DNA of 64,000 nt from Marvinbryantia formatexigens DSM 14469 (GTDB lineage: Bacteria; Bacillota; Clostridia; Lachnospirales; Lachnospiraceae), in the NCBI RefSeq assembly GCF_025148285.1, contig NZ_CP102268.1:1662001-1726000 (forward strand), in the 5' to 3' direction. Positions within the stretch are counted from its first letter, which is position 1, and the number at the start of each line of letters is the position of its first letter. The notes under the pieces are model-generated. The model worked only from the letters and a program-made list of their open reading frames with translations. It did no database searches and was not told the DNA's origin. Both the position numbers and the translations under genes were made by a program. This document shows positions 9,337-18,155 of the stretch, piece after piece.

Positions 9337-11124
9337 CTATAAGCGGCTCCATCTTTCTTTCAGGAAGTAAGCCGCCTGCTTGGGACGTCTGTCCCTGGTA
9401 AAGATACCTTTTTTATTTCCGTCCACACGTTTGATGTTTTCCGCCGTGGCAAAATCCGCAAACACCCATACATGCTCGCCCGTAATATAGGGCAGGGAAT
9501 CAAATACCTCTCCATACGCGCGCATAAACGCCGTCTGGTACTCCTCCGAAAAAAGCCTGCCGTTTACGTCGTGAAGACCCGCGATCGTATCCGCTCCATA
9601 CTCTCCCAGCATCACCGGCTTGTCGGGACAGCGCCTGTGGAAGCCCTCCAGCTCCGCCTTCAGCTTTGCCGCCGCTCCCTCAAGATTGCCCTCCGTATCA
9701 TACCAGCCCCGGTAGCGGTTGAGCATAAGGAAATCGCACAGCTCCGCCACCTGGCATGTCTCCGGCGTGGATCCCTCGTAGGTGACGATCGTAACCGGAC
9801 GCTTCTGTATATCGTTCTGCCGCGTCACTTCCATCAGCGGCGCAAAGTATTCCCGCGCCCCTTCCTCCTGGCTGGCAGGCTCGTTCGCCACCGACCAGGC
9901 GATGACGCACGGATGATTTTTATCGCGCTTTACCAGCTCCTGCATCACGGTTCTGTGATGCTCCGCCGTCTCCAGCGTCTCCCAGGTTCCCTTCGGGTTT
10001 CCTCCCAACAGCCCGGTGGCTGTAAATCCCGTGTTCAGACCGACTGCCGGCGCCTCGTCAATCACAAGAATCCCCAGCCTGTCGCAGAGACGCATCATTT
10101 CCTCGCTGTTGGGATAGTGGCTTGTCCGGAAGGAATTCGCCCCGATCCATTTCAGCAGTCCCAAATCCTTCACCATCAGAGCAATATCCGTTCCTCTGCC
10201 TCTGGTGATGCCCTCCTCGTGCTTGCCGAAGCCCTTCAGATAAACCGGCTTCCCATTAAGGAGAATGCGGCAGTCCCGGATGGCTATCTCACGGAAGCCG
10301 AAGCTTTCCGTGTACTCATCGCCCTGCCCGCCATCCGCGCCCGGCAGACGCACCTGCAGCCGGTAGAGATACGGGTCATCCGTGCTCCAGAGCCGCGCGC
10401 CCGGCACCCTTCCTTCGCCATTCGCTCCGCTGCCGGAAAAGACGCACGCGCCCTCCGCGTCCAGTACACGGACCTCTGCCTCTCCCGCACCTTCTCCCGC
10501 GGATGTGATGTTCCAGCAAAAGCTGCCGTCCATCCTGCCGTACACCTCAATATCTTCAATATAATAGCGCGGCGTCGTATACAGCCACACCGGACGCATA
10601 ATGCCTGAATAATTAAAGAAATCAAAGTTCGGAAGATTTCTGGTCTGCTCCGGAAGTCCCGGAAACTGCTCCGTCACCACCCTGCCGCAGGGCAGCGTGG
10701 AATAGTCTGTCACGTTATTTACATACACCGTCAGAAGATTTTCCCCCATCACCGCGCTCTCTGTGATATCGAAGGAGAACGGGAGGAAGCCGCCCTTGTG
10801 ACAGCCCAGATGCGCGCCGTTCAGATACACGGACGCCGTGTGGGTAACGCCGCCGAAGCGGAGCACCAGACGCCCCTGCCGCTGCATCGTCTCTGTCACG
10901 GTAAAGCTTCTCTGATAGACCATATCGCCCATATGGTCGGCAAATTTCTTCCCCGGATAAATATCATTATACGACGAGGGGACCGGCATGGGAAGACTGT
11001 TTTTCAGCAATTTTCCCGCCGCCTGCTCCTCCCGCTCTTTCTGTCCCGGCTCCAGCAGCTTAAACTCCCAGATGCCGCTTAAATCAAAAGCCATTCTGCC
11101 TGAGGTCGTTTCCGGATATAACAT
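9337..11124 (-). CDS. uidA: Beta-glucuronidase (GH2)
   Basis: Cytosolic retaining glycosidase that releases glucuronic acid from beta-D-glucuronides; 595 residues against 603 in E. coli. Domains in order are a jelly-roll sugar-binding domain (10-185), an immunoglobulin-like domain (186-280) and a TIM barrel (281-595). Acid/base Glu is in VANEP (415), the nucleophile Glu in GEYGAD (508), and the uronate-recognising N-x-K motif is in GNKKGIFTRDRRPK (Asn570, Lys572). That motif separates true glucuronidases from galactosidases. The segment after AVGLNTG (363-390) corresponds to the loop that classifies gut enzymes. Start is the ATG at 11124 with AAAGGACAGAG upstream; a longer open frame before it overlaps the permease gene and was rejected. 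It follows the two permease genes by 17 nt. Confidence 0.95.
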   Translation of the reverse strand: MLYPETTSGRMAFDLSGIWEFKLLEPGQKEREEQAAGKLLKNSLPMPVPSSYNDIYPGKKFADHMGDMVYQRSFTVTETMQRQGRLVLRFGGVTHTASVYLNGAHLGCHKGGFLPFSFDITESAVMGENLLTVYVNNVTDYSTLPCGRVVTEQFPGLPEQTRNLPNFDFFNYSGIMRPVWLYTTPRYYIEDIEVYGRMDGSFCWNITSAGEGAGEAEVRVLDAEGACVFSGSGANGEGRVPGARLWSTDDPYLYRLQVRLPGADGGQGDEYTESFGFREIAIRDCRILLNGKPVYLKGFGKHEEGITRGRGTDIALMVKDLGLLKWIGANSFRTSHYPNSEEMMRLCDRLGILVIDEAPAVGLNTGFTATGLLGGNPKGTWETLETAEHHRTVMQELVKRDKNHPCVIAWSVANEPASQEEGAREYFAPLMEVTRQNDIQKRPVTIVTYEGSTPETCQVAELCDFLMLNRYRGWYDTEGNLEGAAAKLKAELEGFHRRCPDKPVMLGEYGADTIAGLHDVNGRLFSEEYQTAFMRAYGEVFDSLPYITGEHVWVFADFATAENIKRVDGNKKGIFTRDRRPKQAAYFLKERWSRL

Positions 11125-11141
11125 AATCTCTGTCCTTTCTG

Positions 11142-11981
11142 TCAGCCCTTTATGCCGCTGCTTGCGATGCCCTGCACAAACTGCTTCTGCCCGATAAGGA
11201 ATATAATAAATACCGGTATCAGCGCCATCACGGAGACTGCCATAATCAGTCCCCACTCCGTGGAATACTGACCCATAAACATCTTGATACCAAGCTGGAT
11301 GGTCTTTTTGGATTCCGTGTTGAAGTAAAGCATCGGTCCCATGTAATCGTTCCAGATGGTCACAAAGCTGAAGATAACCAGCGTTGTGGCGGACGCCTTG
11401 CTGAGGGGCAGCGCTATCTTCGCAAAAATGCCATATTCCGACATTCCGTCAATTCTTGCCGCCTCCAGCAGCTCGTTGGGAATCGAGATAAACGCCTGGC
11501 GCATAAGGAACACGCCGAACGGGATGAACGCCTGCATAAAAATGTAGCCAATATGCGTATCCACCAGATGCATTTTGTTCATCAGCGTATACTGCGGCAG
11601 CATGTATACCTGCCACGGAATGGCCATCGTCGCCACGTAAAAGAGAAACAGCACATTTCTGCCCTTAAAGTTACATTTTGCAAAACCGTATGCCGCGAAG
11701 CTTGACGTGAGCACCTGGATAATGGTGATGAGCACCGTCAGCTTCAGGGAGTTAAAGGTGAAGGTAAGAAGCGGTATCTTCTCCCATACCTTTGCGTAGT
11801 TGCTCCACTGCGGGTCTGCCGGAATCCACTGAATCGGCACGGAAAATACGTCTTTATCAAGCTTCAGCGAGGCAGACAGCATCCAGATAAGCGGTGTCAG
11901 CGTGAGCACCGTCAGTCCGATAAGCAGTACATAAACCAGCACGCTTCCTGCCAGATTTTTCTTTTTTGTCACTTTTGCCAC
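11142..11981 (-). CDS. Carbohydrate ABC transporter permease (MalG type)
   Basis: Inner-membrane subunit of a CUT1 sugar importer, 279 residues with six membrane helices. The EAA loop that docks the ATPase reads ELLEAARIDGMSEYGIFAKIALPLSKA near residue 190, and the protein ends in IASSGIKG, the usual MalG-type C terminus. It pairs with the MalF-type permease encoded 3 nt upstream. The locus has no ATPase gene, so a shared MsmK-like ATPase is presumably encoded elsewhere. Being directly before beta-glucuronidase suggests a uronic-acid-containing oligosaccharide as substrate (inference). Confidence 0.93.
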   Translation of the reverse strand: MAKVTKKKNLAGSVLVYVLLIGLTVLTLTPLIWMLSASLKLDKDVFSVPIQWIPADPQWSNYAKVWEKIPLLTFTFNSLKLTVLITIIQVLTSSFAAYGFAKCNFKGRNVLFLFYVATMAIPWQVYMLPQYTLMNKMHLVDTHIGYIFMQAFIPFGVFLMRQAFISIPNELLEAARIDGMSEYGIFAKIALPLSKASATTLVIFSFVTIWNDYMGPMLYFNTESKKTIQLGIKMFMGQYSTEWGLIMAVSVMALIPVFIIFLIGQKQFVQGIASSGIKG

Positions 11982-11984
11982 CTC

Positions 11985-12890
11985 CTAATAATTGACCACT
12001 TTTTTCTCTGCTTTGAACTGGAATACGGTGAGCAGCGCTACGATTACAAACAGAATCATTGCCGCAGCGGAGGATTTTCCGTAATCCCAGGAAACAAACG
12101 CCTGGTTGTAGATGTACTGCGAAAGCATGGTGGATGCGGTTCCCGGTCCGCCCTGCGTCATCAGCCATACCAGGTCGAATACTTTGAAGGAGTTGATGAC
12201 CAGCATCATGACAACGAAGAAGGTGCTCGGACTAAGCAGCGGCCAGGTGATTTTCCGGAACAGCGTCCAGCCCTTCGCGCCGTCGAGCGCCGCCGCCTCA
12301 TACAGGCTTTCATCGATGTTCTGCAGCCCCGCCAGATAGATAATCATGAAATAGCCCATGTTTCTCCAGACATTCACAATAATCAGTCCGGGAATTACCC
12401 AGTCCGTGGAAGCGAACCAGCGCGGCGGATTAGCGATTCCGATAAATTTCAGAAATTCGTTCACGGGACCGTAATCCGGCTGCAGCATGGCATTCCACAC
12501 AACAGAAATCGCCACAACAGACGCCACATAGGGGAAGAACAGCGCGCAGCGGAAAAATCCTCTCGCCTTTATCTTCTGATTCAACAGCAGCGCAAGCCCC
12601 AGCGACGCCACCATAGAAAACAGCACGGTGAAGATGGAAAAATATGCCGTTTTCCAGATAGACTGTACAAAAATTCTGTCTTTAAATATCTTTATGAAAT
12701 TGTCAAGCCCCGCAAATTCCATCTCCGTAAAACCATCCCAGTGGGAAAAGCTCAGAAGGAGGGAGAAAATTACCGGAATAAAGGTAAAGATGAAAAACCC
12801 GATGAAGTTGGGCAGAATGAAGGAATATCCCACGATATTCTGCCTCAGGGCAAGCGAAAGCCCTTTTTTGTTTCCTTTTGTTTTATTCAT
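11985..12890 (-). CDS. Carbohydrate ABC transporter permease (MalF type)
   Basis: A 301-residue CUT1 permease with six membrane helices and the EAA motif SLYEAAALDGAKGWTLFRKI. Start is the ATG at 12890, preceded by GGAAAGGAGATTCA; a longer frame beginning at 12929 enters the upstream terminator stem and is unlikely. It forms the transmembrane heterodimer with the next gene. It is separated from the binding-protein gene by 142 nt that hold a strong hairpin (12932-12959), the usual arrangement for making more binding protein than permease. Confidence 0.93.
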   Translation of the reverse strand: MNKTKGNKKGLSLALRQNIVGYSFILPNFIGFFIFTFIPVIFSLLLSFSHWDGFTEMEFAGLDNFIKIFKDRIFVQSIWKTAYFSIFTVLFSMVASLGLALLLNQKIKARGFFRCALFFPYVASVVAISVVWNAMLQPDYGPVNEFLKFIGIANPPRWFASTDWVIPGLIIVNVWRNMGYFMIIYLAGLQNIDESLYEAAALDGAKGWTLFRKITWPLLSPSTFFVVMMLVINSFKVFDLVWLMTQGGPGTASTMLSQYIYNQAFVSWDYGKSSAAAMILFVIVALLTVFQFKAEKKVVNY

Positions 12891-12931
12891 TGAATCTCCT
12901 TTCCCGTTCTGCGTCAGATTCCAGTGCAAAA

Positions 12932-12959
12932 CAGGGCGGCAGTTACTCCTGCCGCCCTG
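12932..12959 (-). terminator. Partial terminator between binding protein and permeases
   Basis: Perfect 11-bp stem CAGGGCGGCAG/CTGCCGCCCTG with a 6-nt loop. On the minus strand it is followed by TTTTGC, a short U tract, so read-through is likely. It would lower permease expression relative to the binding protein. Confidence 0.6.
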
Positions 12960-13032
12960 CCGGTTAATCTATGATGCTCTCGGCATTTTATGAATTTCCT
13001 GTTTTTCGTCCGTGACGCCTGACGTCATCCCC

Positions 13033-14295
13033 TTACTCTCCCTGGATTTCCTGGGAACGTGTTGCCATTTCCGCAAGCACCGTGTCGATATCCGCTTCAC
13101 CAATCATAATCAGGGAATGCTCTTCACCCAGCATCTGGTTTACTTCTGCGGAGTAAACATTTACCGGTCTGTCTGCAACCACGCTGACGGTCTTCAGCGC
13201 TTCTGCCGCACCCTCCGGCATACCTTCCAGAGCCGCCAGAGCTTCCAGTGTACCGTCATCCTGGTAAGCCGGCATCTGTCCGTTCTTTACCAGAATCTCG
13301 TTTGCTGTTGTGCACGCATATTTGATAAACTGCCATGCTTCTTCTTTATGAGAAGAGTTTGCATTGATAGCCATCGGTGTTGTGGAACCAACGGTGCTGC
13401 CTGCTTCTACGCCATCCGGATGCGGAAGGGTTGCGATTGCCCAGTTTACATCTGTCTCGCCTGCGTTTACTTTCGCAATCATCGTGGAGGAGAACCAGGT
13501 TCCCATCGGCAGCGTCGCTACGGTGCCCTGCTGGAACGGAGAAGCATAGGCGATGTTGCCGGTCTTCAGCGTTGCATAATCCATGATGGTTCCCTCTTCC
13601 TGCATTCTCAGAGCCATCTCATAATACGGTTTCATGAAGCTGTAGTCCGGTCCGAGAATGGTGTTCGCACCGTCCTGCACTGCCCAGTTCTGCACACATG
13701 CCTGCCATGTATGAAGGTATCCGCCGTAAATCTTGTCGTTTCCTTCGCCGCTCGTCAGCGATTTGCACATTTCCTCCCACTCTGTCCAGGTCATGTCGTT
13801 GCTCGGATAGTCAACGCCCGCTGCGTCAAAGATGTCCTTATTGTAGTACAGCACATAGTAGTCTGTCTTGAACGGGAGCGCTACCTGCTTGCCGTCCAGA
13901 TTGAAATCGTCGTATCCCACAAATTTGGAGGTATCGATTCCGTCCGCCTCGATGTAGGAGGTCAGATCCTCAAGCTGTCCCTTGTCCGCATAGGAAGGTG
14001 TGCCGTCCGCCTCCTTGATGTATACGATATCGCACTCAGAACCGCCGTTCAGCATGGTGGTAAGCTTTGTCACATAATCTGCCGCCGCAATGTCCACGAT
14101 ATTGATTTTGATGTTCGGATTTTCCGCCTCAAATCCATCCACAACATCCTGGATATACGGGGTGCTTGCAAGGTCCCATACCGGGAAGGTAAGCGTAACC
14201 GTATCTTCCGCTGCCGCCATGATTCCTGTTCCGCCAAGTACGCCGGCTGCCATTGCAGCAGACAGTGCCATTGCCATTACCTGTTTCTTTCTCAT
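13033..14295 (-). CDS. Sugar ABC transporter substrate-binding protein
   Basis: Extracytoplasmic binding protein of the CUT1 class (SBP_bac_1), 420 residues. The signal peptide covers about residues 1-29 (MRKKQVMAMAL, hydrophobic core, then MAAAED). There is no cysteine at the cleavage site, so it is not a standard lipoprotein, unlike most binding proteins of Gram-positive bacteria. The mature part shows the typical two-lobe pattern, ending with a helix used in ligand closure. Start is the ATG at 14295 with AGGAGG 8 nt upstream. The promoter region has a good -10 but no good -35, plus three direct repeats, consistent with activation by the adjacent response regulator. Ligand is probably a glucuronate-containing saccharide (inference from neighbours). 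Confidence 0.9.
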   Translation of the reverse strand: MRKKQVMAMALSAAMAAGVLGGTGIMAAAEDTVTLTFPVWDLASTPYIQDVVDGFEAENPNIKINIVDIAAADYVTKLTTMLNGGSECDIVYIKEADGTPSYADKGQLEDLTSYIEADGIDTSKFVGYDDFNLDGKQVALPFKTDYYVLYYNKDIFDAAGVDYPSNDMTWTEWEEMCKSLTSGEGNDKIYGGYLHTWQACVQNWAVQDGANTILGPDYSFMKPYYEMALRMQEEGTIMDYATLKTGNIAYASPFQQGTVATLPMGTWFSSTMIAKVNAGETDVNWAIATLPHPDGVEAGSTVGSTTPMAINANSSHKEEAWQFIKYACTTANEILVKNGQMPAYQDDGTLEALAALEGMPEGAAEALKTVSVVADRPVNVYSAEVNQMLGEEHSLIMIGEADIDTVLAEMATRSQEIQGE

Positions 14296-14365
14296 AACTA
14301 TATCCTCCTGTGATTTTAGATTTTGCCGATACACTCATTTATGTATCCCTTGTTCTGATGAATCC

Positions 14366-14478
14366 ATTATATAAACCGGACGGGAAAAAAGGAATCAAAA
14401 AAGCCGGAGAGTTTTTGTACTTTTTTCTACTCTCCGGCTTTCGGGCTGTTACTTTTTTCATCTGTTTGTACTTTTTTC
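14366..14478 (-). promoter_or_regulatory. Promoter and candidate operator repeats of the glucuronide operon
   Basis: A minus-strand TATAAT (14366-14371) has no recognisable -35 at 17 bp (TTCCTT). Upstream lie three direct repeats ending on the plus strand in ACTTTTTTC, starting at 14419, 14451 and 14470; two share TTTGTACTTTTTTC exactly. Direct repeats next to a weak promoter are what AraC-type response regulators such as the one encoded at 14503 usually bind. The first repeat is also in the loop of a terminator, so coincidence is possible. Confidence 0.35.
14400..14441 (-). terminator. Terminator after the response regulator gene
   Basis: Perfect 13-bp stem AAAGCCGGAGAGT/ACTCTCCGGCTTT (14400-14412, 14429-14441), followed on the minus strand by TTTGATTCC. 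It separates the two-component genes from the transporter operon. Confidence 0.75.
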
Positions 14479-14502
14479 AGCTCGTGGCTGAACAGAAATA
14501 TT

Positions 14503-16263
14503 CTACTCCGCCTCTGTCATGTGCTTCTGATAGCTGGTCGGGGACATGCCGGTGTATTTCCGGAATACCTTCGAAAAGTAATAGGCATTTTCATATCCGA
14601 GACGGCAGGCGATTTCCGTCACCATCAGCTCTTTTTCCTCCAGAAGGCGGCAGGCATATTCGATTTTCGTGCTGTTTATGAAATCGATAAAGCTCTGCCC
14701 GTACTCCCGCTTAAAGATGGTGGAGAGGTACCCGGCGGAAACGCCCAGATGATCTGCCGCCTCCTGCAGTCCCACATGGGACTCGATATTTTCCAACACA
14801 TATTGCCGCGCTCCCCTGGCAATCTGGTTTCCGGGATTCTCACCGTTTCCCACGATATCCAGAAGCGTGTTTCTCAACATGTCCAGCCACTGCAGGACCT
14901 GCCTGCGCGTATTGATATTTTCAATTTCCGCGGCGCTGCTCACCCGGCTGTAGGAGGAATTTTCCATCATGCCCAGCCCGTTCAGCGCCTCGGTCGCCTC
15001 CCGGTTCAGCTCATTTAAAAGCCAGATCGCCTGGCTCTTCTGGTGCTTCGTATTCTGCACGCGCGTCCTGGCGCTGTCAAGCAGCGCCTGTATCCCCTTC
15101 GTATTTTTCCGCATAATCTCATGATAAAGCTGCGGTCCGATCCCCTGCAGTCCCAGAGATTCATATCCGCCCGCGCCGTTGTCGGCGTGCTTTCCCACAG
15201 ACATCACGTTCTCTCCAGTCCGCCCGGCATACAACCTTCCGCTCCCGCCGTGCTCACCGGCATACAGCCTTCCACTCCCGTCGTGCTCACCGGCAGATAT
15301 CTTTCCGCCTGCGTGCTCACCGCCGTGCTCAGTGGCAATGCCATTTTCTTCATCCTCTCCCAGATAGTACCGTTCCATCAGGGTCTGATATTCCCCGGCG
15401 CACTGCTTCAGTCCATCCTCATTCTCATAGAGCCCCGTACAGAATACCCGGCACTCCGCCCTGGTAATATTCTTCACGGTGCTGGTCAGCTTCCGCCCGA
15501 AAAACTCCGCCTCCTGCTCCCAGGAGTCTCCCCTTGCATAAACGAACAGGACAAGGCTGTTCACCCCGCCGGTATCCAGAAAAATATAATTCTGCCGGAA
15601 AATTTTTTCCGCCGTCTTTTTCGCCAGTTCCCGTATCCACTCCATCGTCTTTGCCTTCTCTTCCTTTTCCGGCGGCTGTCCGCTGCTCATCGCCGCAAAG
15701 TCAAACGGAATGTAAAAACAGGCGTACCGGTAAAACACCCCCGCGTCCTTCAGAAATTCCGCATATTTCTCACCCGGCGTGCCCCGGCGGAAGAAAATGG
15801 TCTCCTGCAGCGCCTTATTGAGGACGTCCTCCTGCTGCTTTTTCTCAAAATAATCCGCCGCATTCACCACCATCAGCTGATTTCTTTTTTCCCGCTCCTC
15901 CTTCGCGTGCTCCAGTTCCTTCTCCAGAGCGGGCGCCTCAAGCTGGCTCTTCACCAGATAGCCCACCGCCCGGTAATGGAGCGCCTGCCGCGCCAGCTCA
16001 AATTCCTCCAGATTTGTCAGAATAATAAAAACAATATGCGGAAACTCCTCGCCCACCTTCTTCATCAGCGTGATTCCGTCCATAACCGGCATATTGATAT
16101 CCGCCAGCACAATATCCGGCTGCAGTCTGCGGATTTTTTCCAGCGCATCCTGCCCGTTTCCCGCAGTCGCCGCAATCACGCAACCGTTTTTCTCCCAGTC
16201 TATCAGAAACTTTATCCCGGATAATATCAGCGTCTCGTCGTCCACGAGCATGACCTTATACAT
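14503..16263 (-). CDS. Response regulator with AraC DNA-binding domain (YesN type)
   Basis: A 586-residue transcription factor. The receiver domain (1-120) has the phosphoacceptor Asp55 in LADINMP. A long middle region of about 350 residues, partly coiled coil, follows, and the last 100 residues are an AraC helix-turn-helix pair (LQEAADHLGVSAGYLSTIFKR, then VTEIACRLGYENAYYFSKVFR). It should be phosphorylated by the YesM-like kinase encoded just upstream (8-nt overlap) and then activate the adjacent sugar operon. Start is the ATG at 16263 with GGAAGAG before it. Oddity: the linker carries imperfect tandem copies of GEHDGSGRLYA, encoded by a 33-bp minisatellite, low-complexity sequence not usual for the family. 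Confidence 0.93.
   Translation of the reverse strand: MYKVMLVDDETLILSGIKFLIDWEKNGCVIAATAGNGQDALEKIRRLQPDIVLADINMPVMDGITLMKKVGEEFPHIVFIILTNLEEFELARQALHYRAVGYLVKSQLEAPALEKELEHAKEEREKRNQLMVVNAADYFEKKQQEDVLNKALQETIFFRRGTPGEKYAEFLKDAGVFYRYACFYIPFDFAAMSSGQPPEKEEKAKTMEWIRELAKKTAEKIFRQNYIFLDTGGVNSLVLFVYARGDSWEQEAEFFGRKLTSTVKNITRAECRVFCTGLYENEDGLKQCAGEYQTLMERYYLGEDEENGIATEHGGEHAGGKISAGEHDGSGRLYAGEHGGSGRLYAGRTGENVMSVGKHADNGAGGYESLGLQGIGPQLYHEIMRKNTKGIQALLDSARTRVQNTKHQKSQAIWLLNELNREATEALNGLGMMENSSYSRVSSAAEIENINTRRQVLQWLDMLRNTLLDIVGNGENPGNQIARGARQYVLENIESHVGLQEAADHLGVSAGYLSTIFKREYGQSFIDFINSTKIEYACRLLEEKELMVTEIACRLGYENAYYFSKVFRKYTGMSPTSYQKHMTEAE
15224..15322 (-). repeat. 33-bp tandem repeat in the response regulator gene
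   Basis: Three imperfect 33-bp units begin at 15224, 15257 and 15290, each with CCGGCA and GTGCTCAC at fixed places. The period is a multiple of three, so copy-number changes would keep the reading frame and alter only the linker length (about 11 residues per unit). Confidence 0.7.
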
Positions 16264-18046
16264 CGCTCTCTTCCTTTCCCGTTTCCATTGGTATATGTAT
16301 GGTAACTCTGGTAAATTTCCCTTCTTCTCCCTCAAAAATCAGACCATAATCCGGACCGTAAATCAGCTTCAGACGCTCGTCCACATTTGTCACGCCGATC
16401 CCGCTCATGGAATTTTTGTTCTTCTTCGCTTTCAGGATTTCGCGGATTTCCGTTTCGTCCATGCCCATCCCGTTATCCTCTATGGAAATGTAAAGCGCTC
16501 CGCCCTCAGCGCGCGCATACACCCGTATCACGCCGTAGGTTCCGGTCGGCTCAATACCGTGGACAATCGCGTTCTCGATAATCGGCTGCATAGTCATCTT
16601 CACGATCAGATAATCCCGATACTCCTCCGGAACCTCACAGATATAATCAAAAACTTCCATATACCGCACCTGCTGCAGGTTTACATAATCCTGCACCAGC
16701 GACAGCTCCTCCCGCAGCGTAACCTTATCGCCGCTTCCCTTCGCCATATTCCGCAGCAGATTTTCCAGGCTCATCACCGTATTGGCAATATTATCCGCGT
16801 TCTGTATCACTGCCATCCACCGCACAGAATCCAGCGTATTATAAAGGAAATGCGGATTAATCTGCGCCTGCAGGGCGTCCATGCTCAGCTTCTGCTTCTG
16901 CTCGTACATTTCCCGCTGCTGCTCGATCAGGTGATTGATGCGCCGCACCAGATGATTAAACTCCCGTCCGATTTCCGCCACCTCGTCCTCACCCTTTTCA
17001 ATCGTCTCGTCCACAGTGAGCAGCTTCGTCTCCGCCAGATAATTGATATGGCTGCTCAGTCTGCCGAGCGGCTGGGTAATCCTTCTGGAAATCAGCCTGG
17101 ATACCGCCAGTCCCATGCAGATGACCAGGATCACCGTTGTCAGCAGCACCCAGAATACGTATCGGTTCTCCATTGAATAGATTCCCGCGTCAATCAGCAC
17201 CGCGACGGACAGGGCGAAGGGCGTAAACTCTGTTTTCTCTTCATAATACCGCGACGTTATGCTTCTATCCTTTATGTGCTCTTCCATTTCCGGCGACGAA
17301 TACCACGCATCGCCGGCGTCCGTGCTCTGAATCACAATCTCCGCCGCATCAGCATAGGGCGCCAGCAAATCCGTAATCATGCGGTCGCTTACTTCTATAT
17401 AAAGAAAGCTGTTCTGCTCCATATCGAGCGGGTACAGGTAAGAAAGCTTTCGCTCTCCCTTATCCACTACCGACTCCGTAATCTCTGCAACCGCATTTCT
17501 TCCCTTTTCCGCCTTTTCAAACAGCGGGCTTTCCAGAATCTGGTCCGTCAGAACCACACCCGTGCCCGACGTAACCACAATCTTAACGCCGGCTCTGTTA
17601 ATCAGGAACATATTGTCCACATAACGCTCCACCGGACTTGCGCTCAGCGCGGTAGCCAGCTTTTCCTGCGCGTCCAGCGCATATCTCTTTGCCCGAACAC
17701 TCTCCAGACTGCTGTTCTTCAGAGCGCCGCGCACCGCCAAACTTCCCTCCGCATACAGCGCCAGCGTGTCCAGATTGTTCTTCGCATCCTCCAGATACGA
17801 GTAAATCACGGACAGGTATCCCCGTTCGGTATCGACTTTCTTCATCATAAGCTCATGCCCGAACAGCGCGCCGATGGTCAGATTGGTCACGATGCAGAAA
17901 ACCACCACCGGTACCAGAATACTCACCAGCACTTTATGCTGAAACCGCGGCTTTCTTTGCGCCGCTTTCTTTTTCTTTTCTGCAACAGTTGCCTCACTCA
18001 CCCTGCCGTCCCTCGCTTTCCGGAAAATCAGACGTCTTTTATTCAT
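16256..18046 (-). CDS. Sensor histidine kinase, YesM/LytS type
   Basis: Membrane sensor of 596 residues. One membrane helix near residue 40-60, an extracellular domain of about 230 residues, a second helix, then a HAMP segment (RLISRRITQPLGRLSSHI). The kinase core follows, with the phosphoacceptor region MDALQAQINPHFLYNTLDS and a GHKL ATPase domain (MQPIIENAIVHG, IEDNGMGM, SGIGVTNVDERL). These are hallmarks of the YesM family that controls CUT1 sugar loci in Firmicutes. Start is the ATG at 18046 with weak GGAAAAGAAG; a 16-residue upstream extension has no ribosome binding site. It is co-transcribed with the YesN-like regulator and probably senses the saccharide, or the loaded binding protein, outside the cell. 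Confidence 0.92.
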   Translation of the reverse strand: MNKRRLIFRKARDGRVSEATVAEKKKKAAQRKPRFQHKVLVSILVPVVVFCIVTNLTIGALFGHELMMKKVDTERGYLSVIYSYLEDAKNNLDTLALYAEGSLAVRGALKNSSLESVRAKRYALDAQEKLATALSASPVERYVDNMFLINRAGVKIVVTSGTGVVLTDQILESPLFEKAEKGRNAVAEITESVVDKGERKLSYLYPLDMEQNSFLYIEVSDRMITDLLAPYADAAEIVIQSTDAGDAWYSSPEMEEHIKDRSITSRYYEEKTEFTPFALSVAVLIDAGIYSMENRYVFWVLLTTVILVICMGLAVSRLISRRITQPLGRLSSHINYLAETKLLTVDETIEKGEDEVAEIGREFNHLVRRINHLIEQQREMYEQKQKLSMDALQAQINPHFLYNTLDSVRWMAVIQNADNIANTVMSLENLLRNMAKGSGDKVTLREELSLVQDYVNLQQVRYMEVFDYICEVPEEYRDYLIVKMTMQPIIENAIVHGIEPTGTYGVIRVYARAEGGALYISIEDNGMGMDETEIREILKAKKNKNSMSGIGVTNVDERLKLIYGPDYGLIFEGEEGKFTRVTIHIPMETGKEESDV

Positions 18047-18101
18047 TATAGCTTCTTTTCCGGTGAAAATCATCTTCTTTTTTGTGCATGGCAACAGAAA
18101 A

Positions 18102-18130
18102 AAGCAGACACGCCTTCACGCATCTGCTTC
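18102..18130 (-). terminator. Terminator after glutamine synthetase
   Basis: Stem AAGCAGA (18102-18108)/TCTGCTT (18123-18129) with inner GC pairing; on the minus strand it runs into TTTTTTC. It ends the glutamine synthetase unit and precedes the kinase gene. Confidence 0.6.
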
Positions 18131-18155
18131 CTCTTAACATTTTTTCAGCCCGGTT

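Noticed and set aside
11125-11256. 44-residue upstream extension of beta-glucuronidase
   Set aside because: It overlaps the permease gene on the same strand and lacks a ribosome binding site; homologs start at the inner ATG.
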